Of a stretch of DNA of 64,000 bases, positions 57,339 to 64,000 are shown in pieces. The translations under genes were made by a program, and so were the position numbers. Source of the DNA: Ceratobasidium sp. AG-K (taxonomy: Eukaryota; Basidiomycota; Agaricomycetes; Cantharellales; Ceratobasidiaceae); assembly GCA_037039685.1 (NCBI GenBank), contig JAWNGF010000004.1, positions 2,170,001 through 2,234,000 of the forward strand, in the 5' to 3' direction. The notes below the pieces were generated by a model. It was given only the letters and a program-made list of their open reading frames with translations. It was not told the DNA's origin and ran no database searches. Positions within the stretch are counted from its first letter, which is position 1, and each line of letters begins with the position of its first letter.

Positions 57339-58000
57339 ATGACCTTGAGGAAACGGCTCGCACGTTGGAAAGATGGCCTCGACAGACAGTTCAATTCAGA
57401 TCCTCGCAACAATGTTACCGTGACCCCGATCTTGCCCACCACACAAGCAATACAAGCCTCCCTACCCCGGGGGATCTCCCGTACAACTGACAGTCCCACG
57501 ACCTCAATCGCTGCAGATGGACCAGCGAACGCTCCACCTGTCGTGACCACTCCCTCGAAAGATTCTTCGCCAATCCATTTACTAGGCGATGTTCGGGTTC
57601 AAACGTCGGCACCTCACACCCCGCCTTTGAGTAACTCTTCACCAAGCACTTTTCCAACGGTCTCGGGTCAGCTTAAGCGCACGGCATGGACTGGGCTGAA
57701 AACTCTATTGAGAGTGCTTAAGTTGAAAGTTGTAGTTTCGGTCCACTCAAGCAAGCTATTAGTGGGCTGAATCAATGCATTGACATATGCGAGGTGTGGA
57801 TATGCGAATTTTGTTCTTATCGTTCTCGATTTCATTCCGCTGGCATTGTCTAGAGATGTGCCGGAGAACGCGACGAATATGCCAAACTTCGCGCGACCCT
57901 TGATTCACTCCTCAACGACTTGTGCGAGTTCATCAACGACTCTGAGTCACCTACAATGACGTTGAGCCTGAGCAGCATGTGCAAGTGGGTTAACATGTAA
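57339..58000 (+). pseudogene. Frameshifted N-terminal domain of a NACHT/WD40 (NLR-like) protein
   Basis: The start MTLRKRLARWKDGLDRQFN is followed by a Thr/Ser/Pro-rich stretch and RTAWTGLKTLLRVLK, the opening of a helical domain common at the N-terminus of Rhizoctonia-type NLR-like proteins. The expected continuation GPLKQAISGLNQCIDICE is present but in another frame (about 57735-57793). A canonical intron then splices to RCAGERDEYAKLRATLDSLL and NDLCEFINDSESPTMTLSLS. After about 57990 similarity ends, and neither NACHT nor repeats follow. The frame change near 57725 plus loss of the rest marks it as a remnant. The family assignment is from memory of these N-terminal domains. Confidence 0.55.
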
Positions 58001-58640
58001 GAGTATCGTACCTATAATCGTGACTGTACATCACAGTGGTATACTCATCAGCATCTATTACATGGCTCAAACTAGTCTGATATTTTTTTGCTCTTGGTCG
58101 CACACACTTGCATTGAGCTTTACCTCCCTGTATACTCGCGGTCTCAACCGCACGTGTCCGCGGTGCTTCTCTATGCCATACAGAACGTTTGCATTCAACT
58201 TAGTGGGAGCTCGAAGCCCGGGCCGAAAGTGCTGCCAGTGGAGTTTTACTACCGGGTTGATATTGGGTGAGTTCTTGACCGTATATGCGCTTATTTTTGA
58301 GAAGCAGGGTCAATTTCCGCCAGTGATTAGCACTCAGCCCAACTGGGATATGGGTGCATCGTCCTCTGCCGCTTCGATTCCGAATGTACATGAGAGTCAA
58401 GCCTGTAGGGAAATGGCGGATTCTTTGCGAGCCTTGCTGCCTAGCATATTTACACGGAGGTGGAGAAAGGGCCCAGCGTAGTTACGCTGAGTTTCATCTT
58501 GCAGGGTGCTTTGCGCGTTTGAGACTCACATATCATTGCACTTTGAATCTACGAGCCCGTGCGGTAATACAAGAACTATATAAAGGCTAAATGATGAGCG
58601 CCTTCAAGCCGGTGTACGTTCTGTTGAGTGTACAAAAATA
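58001..58640. other. Region downstream of the NLR-like fragment
   Basis: About 640 bp with a 153-codon ORF (58020-58481) that I cannot relate to any family. It may be further decay of the same locus or non-coding. Confidence 0.4.
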
Positions 58641-61600
58641 TTATGTAACTGGGATATTATCTTCACTCCACCCCTCTTTGTGTTGCAACCCTTCAGACAC
58701 GAGACTGCTCGGGCCGTCTAAATCTAGAGGATCTTGTTGGAGCACCCCATCACTCTCCCCGTCCAGGTCATCGTCATCCGCCTCCTCAATAACGTAGCCT
58801 TCTTCTTTGACGACTTGCATACGAGTGTCCACAGTCTGTCGAAGTATCGTTAGCCCAAGTAGGTGCCATATCATGTTGTGGACTTACGGCCAGGTTCTGT
58901 CCAGCGCTTATGTGTTTCAATATTAAACCCTCTCTAGATTCATGCAGTGTTCGTCGCAATGACCTTTCCAAGAATGAGGAGATGACGCTGAGGGACCATG
59001 AATCAGGAATAGCTTCTAGGACCTGCATCTATAGGGTTAGGAACACATAAATATCACGGTCGAGTCTACGCACTTGTGCTGCGTCAAAGTTTCGAGCCTG
59101 GGAGTTCAGCAATTGCGCTGTTTGTAGCGCAGTAGATTCGCTGAGCAAAGAAACTTGGGTTAGTTGAAGTGGAGGAACTATAGTACGCGAACTTACCCGC
59201 CAAGGGTGTACACCTCCATCAAGGTCTTCAAAAGTTCACGTCTCTTTTCTTCCGTAGCTGAAGGCCCTCGCCTGCTACTCATGCTGACTAGCCAAGCATG
59301 GGCCTGCAACCCACGACGGTCGCCAACAGCTGTGGCGATTTTTGTTGGAATGACAATGCCACCGAGCGCGCAGTATGCCTCAGCGGATATACTGTCATGG
59401 ACCTCATGAACAAGAATGCTAAGTGCTTTTCGGTGATGCCCGAGCTACTCAAATCACAGGTGGATGAGGATGCGAATGACACACATAACACTGCAGTTCG
59501 TACCTTCCCATCGATAACCGCCCTTTCGTATGCGAGAATCTCACTGATCTGGGGTGCCTGGAGCTTCTCTCTTACTACCCGAGGGTTGTATTGACTCGAG
59601 CCTTGTAGGAATAGAGCCAACCGGACCCGAACGTCCATTTCGTTGGGCATAGTATCGTTGCTTGCGATGTAGAGCAAGAACGATTTCGGAGCTGATTGTA
59701 TATACTCTCGAGCTACACCACATTCTGAAATGAGTAATCGAGACAATAGTTTACTGGAGTCTAGTTACCTAGCGTAGAAAAAAGCTCTCGCACCCCAGGC
59801 CTTTCAAGCGCTGCAATTGCTTCATCCACGTATCGTAGCACCAGTCGATTGTGCAAACTAGCATCCTTGTAGCTTAAATTAGTGCGCGCAGAAACAATCA
59901 TTGTCCAGTACATACCCCGCTTCGCTTGTTTAACACAACGTGCTCTAGGTACCGGCCCGCAGCTATGGGGCTTACCTCCTCCATATCATTCAGGATGGCC
60001 GAATCGTCCAGTTTTTGTGTGGTTCGGGATGTGAAGACCTGTCGTTAGAAAACATCAGCACTTGGATCGACACGGTGACTAGGAATCGCACTTTGAGTCC
60101 AATTTCTGGATCATGCTTCATGACCCAGATGCCATACTGCTTCAATAGCGAAAGATCGTGGGTCTCGTGCATTATCCTGACTACACGCCCGAACGGATCT
60201 TTGATTCCCGTACCGGCATCGACATACTCGCCATCATGAAGTCTGGGGGTAGTATGTCAAAACAGTCGTTAAAAAAACGTGTACGACTTACTTGGCGAGC
60301 ACGCCCACCAATTGAGCTTCGTCTCCGAGTTTGGCAGATAGAGTAACCAGCGCTTGAAATTGACGATATTCCACAAGTGCGGGTTCGATCGCTCGTAAAC
60401 TCAGTAGGGACGAATCCTTGATTAAATCCAGTAATTCAGAGGTTTCGCCGGACTCAGCAAATAACCGTGCCAGTACGGTGTCAACCGCCTGGCAGACAAC
60501 CTATGTGTTAACCATCGTCGCGGCGCCTAAGGAAACAATTCCGTACCTTCCACCCCCCGCCTTCCTCGTTCATTCGCCTAATTTGAGGGCCGCCATATCG
60601 TCGTCGATTCCTCGTTTTATGCAAAAATGCTCTTAGCATATCGCGGGCGCTCAATTTTAATTTTTCCCGTAAGTTCGGCAGAGGCTCCTCACTCTCGCCA
60701 AGGTGCGGCGAGTAATTACGCACTAGGTTGGAGCGTACTGGTTAGTTGCCACCGAGGAGTTGTCATGAGTGGAAGTTGGTGTCAGAATCAGGCTAGTGAG
60801 CACGGGAAATGTGGATGTTTGTACATTAAAAGCGAAAGGTGATTGATTGCATGCCCAAACCCGGGATGAAGCTAGAAAAATAAGGTGGAAAATCGAAACG
60901 CGTTCTGGCTTACCAATTTCGTCAATGCTACCCACGCTGCGCACTGTTTCCTCGAGCCCTCCAAAGACAGGCATTGTCTCCTCTTGCCTCTCATACTCGG
61001 GTAATCCCTCGCATAAATCAGGAAACAACCTTATTAACGCACGGGCGTCAGTCTCGGCCCGAAAGAAGTAATTCCCAGCTTCTTCAAATAGAGTCTCTCG
61101 CAGTTTTTTGTATGCGAGCTGAGTATAAATATACCGTACTTGTATATCCTAGTATTTTCATTAGATCAGCGACCCAGGGGAAGCAGTTCCATCATACCTG
61201 GTCTTCGTCTCCCCCTTTCCTCCTAATAACATCTAGCAAACGAAGTATGTCGTTCTCCCGACCTGCTCCCAACAGGCTTTCCGCCTGTGATAATAATGTT
61301 GTAGGTGCTAGCGATTGCACTGCATTGCTAGCCGTCAAGAGAATCCGTGACCTGGCAAAGCTCGCTGGAGTCCGGTCTTTGGGCGGTGGTGCGGGTGTAG
61401 GAGGGGGAGTAAGTCCCGAGCCAGATTGGCCGTCGAGTGTACTTTCCTCGTTTGCTGGTTGTTTATCGGGAGACGGGTGCAAGGGGAGCGGCACACGTGC
61501 AATACTGAGCTTTGAGTCTCGCTCCCCAGCCGGGACCAAATAACCTGTTCCGACACCCATGGCGAGGGCGTGAGGAGCAAACCCTTCGGGACGAGGAATG

Positions 61601-62939
61601 GCTTGAACGATCTTGGGGGGCTGTTGGGTATAGTTGTGGATCTCGATCATGTTGTTGGGCAGGAGCGCGATGAAGTATGGAGGATCTATGGCTATAATAA
61701 TGCCCTCCGATTAGGCTATGACTTCGATTCGAGCATCTCGAACGGATTTAGACATTTAAACTTACCAATATCGATAGGAAAGGCAGGCATCTCTATCAAG
61801 GCGCCTCCAGGATCTCCGCCAGCAGTAAGAAAAACGGCGATACTTCCATCGCCACTGGCCTGCAAGACTATGAATCCACCATCTCCAGAGGGAATTATAC
61901 GGGGCGGTGTGCCCGGAGAAGCCATGCCAGGCAGGGGCATGACTGGTAAGAACGAAAGCTGTTCCAAGTTGAGTATATTGTAATTTTCCGCGTCGGCTAA
62001 GCACACTGTAGAACCCCAACGGCGAGGTAGTGTCAAGTTGGGTGGTAACGGTACGTCCTAAAAGTCGATTGTTTAATAAATCTTAGGACCTGCGTGAGCC
62101 GCTTACTCTAATGTGTAATAACCGCTCTCTTAATGTGAATAACCGCATGTTGCTTCGCGTGAATACGCATAAGCCAACGGGTTCAATATTGGTGGGATTT
62201 TGTGGGTTAGGGGGTGGCAGGCGCATGGCCTGCTCATCGACTGCAAAAGCCACTACACGCGTCATCGTTTGAATGAGCGCTTGAGGTACAGGATCGAGTG
62301 TCGGAAGTGTATAAAAGTGCAGAGCACTTGCTAACCGGCTATGAGTATGCATTAGGATGGGGGAAATATTTGTTCACTCACCAGAGTGGACAAGTATTCT
62401 TCCGATGCATGGCACAAGTGTGATTTGCTCGATAGGTTTGCGACTTGTAAGAGTTTGCCGTCCAGTCACTTGATATGAGCCACCCTGTATGTTATCAGTC
62501 TTGTGTATAGTAAATTCCACTCGAGAGGTTCATACCTCTTTCGAAGTACCCTGGTCCTGTAAAGAGTATCGGAGCAGAGTGCCATCGGAATTTCCCACGT
62601 AGATGTCTCTACCTAGGACGAGTTGCAAGCACAACCAAGCAGCTGGTGGTGGAACTCACCTAAAGCCTGTGCACAACGTACCTGCACTTGTACTGGCGGT
62701 GCCCTGGCTGGTGCTTTCCCGATCGCCGAATTGGAGACTCTCGCAAAAAGATCGAGGGGGCTACTAACAGTGGGAGTAGGTGGGTCCCTGCCTTTGAAGG
62801 GGTCATCGACAACGGTTGAGTATTATTGGGCGAACTTACTAGGACCAAGATCCAAAAGGTCTCCCACGTGAGGATTTATGTCATTCAGTAGTGACTGTAG
62901 CTGAAAAGGAGGAACCTCAAGTGGGTCGATAGCCGCCAT
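58641..62939 (-). CDS. Vps39/TGFBRAP1 (Vps3)-type HOPS/CORVET subunit
   Basis: Large multi-exon gene. The start MAAIDPLEVPPFQLQSLL precedes an N-terminal CNH-type beta-propeller: ALGRDIYVGNSDGTLLRYSL, VTGRQTLTSRKPIEQITLVP, VVAFAVDEQAMRLP, GLCVFTRSNMRLFTLRERLL, WGSTVCLADAENYNILNL and PYFIALLPNNMIEIHNY. A clathrin-repeat-like helical solenoid follows (YIYTQLAYKKLRETLFEEAG, ALIRLFPDLCEGLPEYERQ). Then come the Vps39-type domains: DPFGRVVRIMHETHDLSLL, YLEHVVLNKRSGDASLHNRL, ERAVIDGKLGHHRKALSILV, EVYTLGGESTALQTAQLLN, VLEAIPDSWSLSVISSFLER and SLRRTLHESREGLILKHIS. It ends in an acidic tail to 58641. The domain order fits a vacuole/endosome tethering subunit that acts with Rab5/Rab7-like GTPases. Choosing between Vam6/Vps39 (HOPS) and Vps3/TGFBRAP1 (CORVET) needs alignment. 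Confidence 0.82.
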
Positions 62940-63556
62940 GGTAGAAGATCACCTCTTGTCCACGTGACTCATGTTTGACCTTTGAGGGTTGGCGCTTGTG
63001 ACTGAAAAGTCAAACTGCGTCTGCTTCGCACTTACATCAGTCGAACTGATTGGTACCCGACGTGCCTAGCATACACTCAATTTATCAACCTGATTCATCT
63101 TTTTTGTCTAGTTGGCTATCTATTGCTTCCGGGCTCTACCCGAAGCCTTAGCGCTCCGGGCCCCGTAAACCCTAGTCAAGATAGATGCGCTCTTGTCTCG
63201 GCTTGACTAGTGTCCCAAGCTCCACCCAAGACTCTTGGTTCTAGTTCTAATACTTCCTCATTGGGGTTTCACCAGGTCTGGCGACTTGTTGAACATGGCC
63301 AGATCAATTTGAAGCATTGATGACGGTCCGCTAGTCCCGAGTGAATGTCCTTGTATGTCACTGAGCTGGCCCGCTGAACATCTTGGCTTGAGGCAGAGAA
63401 AATTTTCTGTAGCCACGGTGGTGAAAGCTTGTCGTCCGGATGGACCGCGACGGCCCGCCTACAAGCGGCCAACCGGGCAAGCATTCTGTATAAAACCCAC
63501 TTGTCCAACCTAACGTTCTACATCGCATTTAGCTTGTTCGTGACAAACAGGTACCG
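62940..63556. other. Divergent intergenic region
   Basis: About 600 bp between the tethering-subunit start (minus) and the secreted CBM1 gene (plus). No coding features are recognised. Confidence 0.5.
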
Positions 63557-64000
63557 ATGAAGTATATACTTTCGCTTGCGCTTGCTATATCGGCCCCCTT
63601 GACGGCCCTCGCAGCTGTCCCGCTTTACGGTGCGATTGTCTGACTGTGACCCCCACTCTTAGGCTGCTGATCGGTTTTCACTTAGGCCAGTGCGGTGGTC
63701 TCAATTACAGCGGAGAGACGGAGTGCGTCAGCGGTAAGTACTTCGACTACACCACCAGCTGGTCGCAAGTATTCTAATTCGAGGTGTAGGCGCATATTGC
63801 CTGTACTCCAACGAGTAAGCATATGCCATGTCACGGTAACATGATTTTTGACCACAAGGATAGTTGGTACTCGCAGTGCGTTGCAGGGACTGCTACGACT
63901 AGTGAGTGATAAGTAACTCACTGCGTCAGCTAACTCAAAATGACATTATATCAGCTGCTGGTGGAACAAGCACAACAACAAAGTCCACTACGACCACAAC
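63557..64000 (+). CDS. Secreted protein with N-terminal CBM1 (partial, runs off window)
   Basis: The first exon gives a signal peptide, MKYILSLALAISAPLTALAA, followed by VPLYG. Spliced small exons give QCGGLNYSGETECVSG, AYCLYSND and WYSQCVAGTATT. Together they form a fungal type 1 carbohydrate-binding module (cellulose-binding knottin), with the expected cysteines and the planar aromatics Tyr, Trp and Tyr. A Gly/Ser/Thr linker (AAGGTSTTTKSTTTTT) then begins and the window ends. N-terminal CBM1 plus linker normally precedes a catalytic domain of a plant-cell-wall-degrading enzyme (glycoside hydrolase, esterase or AA9). Which one lies outside the window. Confidence 0.85.

Overview
The window is chromosomal DNA of a filamentous basidiomycete. 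Genes are dense and on both strands, are split by many short introns (about 45-60 nt, GT..AG), and have Kozak-like starts and no bacterial operons. Several families point to Agaricomycetes: a DUF7918-type protein, a fungal CBM1 module, a PL8 lyase pair, and a remnant of the N-terminal domain seen on NACHT/WD40 proteins of Rhizoctonia-like fungi. Rhizoctonia/Ceratobasidiaceae is my best guess, by inference and not by search.

Layout. 0.6-2.9 kb: a DUF7918-like protein and an unrecognised protein. 3.7-7.6 kb: a tandem pair of AIF/FSP1-like FAD oxidoreductases. 8.2-14.6 kb: a TBC-domain Rab-GAP with a long disordered tail, divergent from eIF5. 14.9-17.5 kb: a decaying or highly split gene with SUMO-interaction-like motifs. 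17.7-19.3 kb: an apparent in-frame chimera of a Ubc4-type E2 N-terminus and the C-terminal half of an oxysterol-binding-related protein. 20.1-22.2 kb: fungal cystathionine gamma-synthase. 23.2-27.0 kb: two tandem HMG-box factors. 28.6-31.9 kb: a Zn2Cys6 regulator. 32.3-33.8 kb: glutathionyl-hydroquinone reductase. 34.3-35.2 kb: a Ser/Pro-rich unknown. 36.1-40.3 kb: a housekeeping block of Yra1/ALY mRNA export factor, RNA polymerase III Rpc31, complex I NDUFS5-like subunit and a Get5/UBL4-like protein, in two divergent pairs. 40.8-46.0 kb: an OPT transporter and an MFS transporter. 46.1-48.4 kb: SRP68 and an intron-containing tRNA-Ala. 49.0-50.7 kb: a mitochondrial PDK/BCKDK-type kinase. 51.4-56.8 kb: a head-to-head inverted pair of PL8 lyase genes, one lacking its 5' third. 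57.2-58.0 kb: a frameshifted NLR-like fragment. 58.6-62.9 kb: a Vps39/TGFBRAP1-type tethering subunit. 63.6 kb to the end: the start of a secreted CBM1 protein.

Most genes are ordinary core functions (translation, transcription, protein targeting, membrane traffic, sulfur metabolism). The accessory interest lies in duplicated loci with diverging copies (FSP1-like, HMG, PL8), the E2-ORP chimera, a very long intron inside the Yra1 homologue, and three GC-AG introns that can be read from paralogue or family alignment. Gene models were spliced by eye. Gene ends are usually firm, but some internal exon borders are not. I found no CRISPR array, prophage, complete transposon, rRNA gene or telomere.
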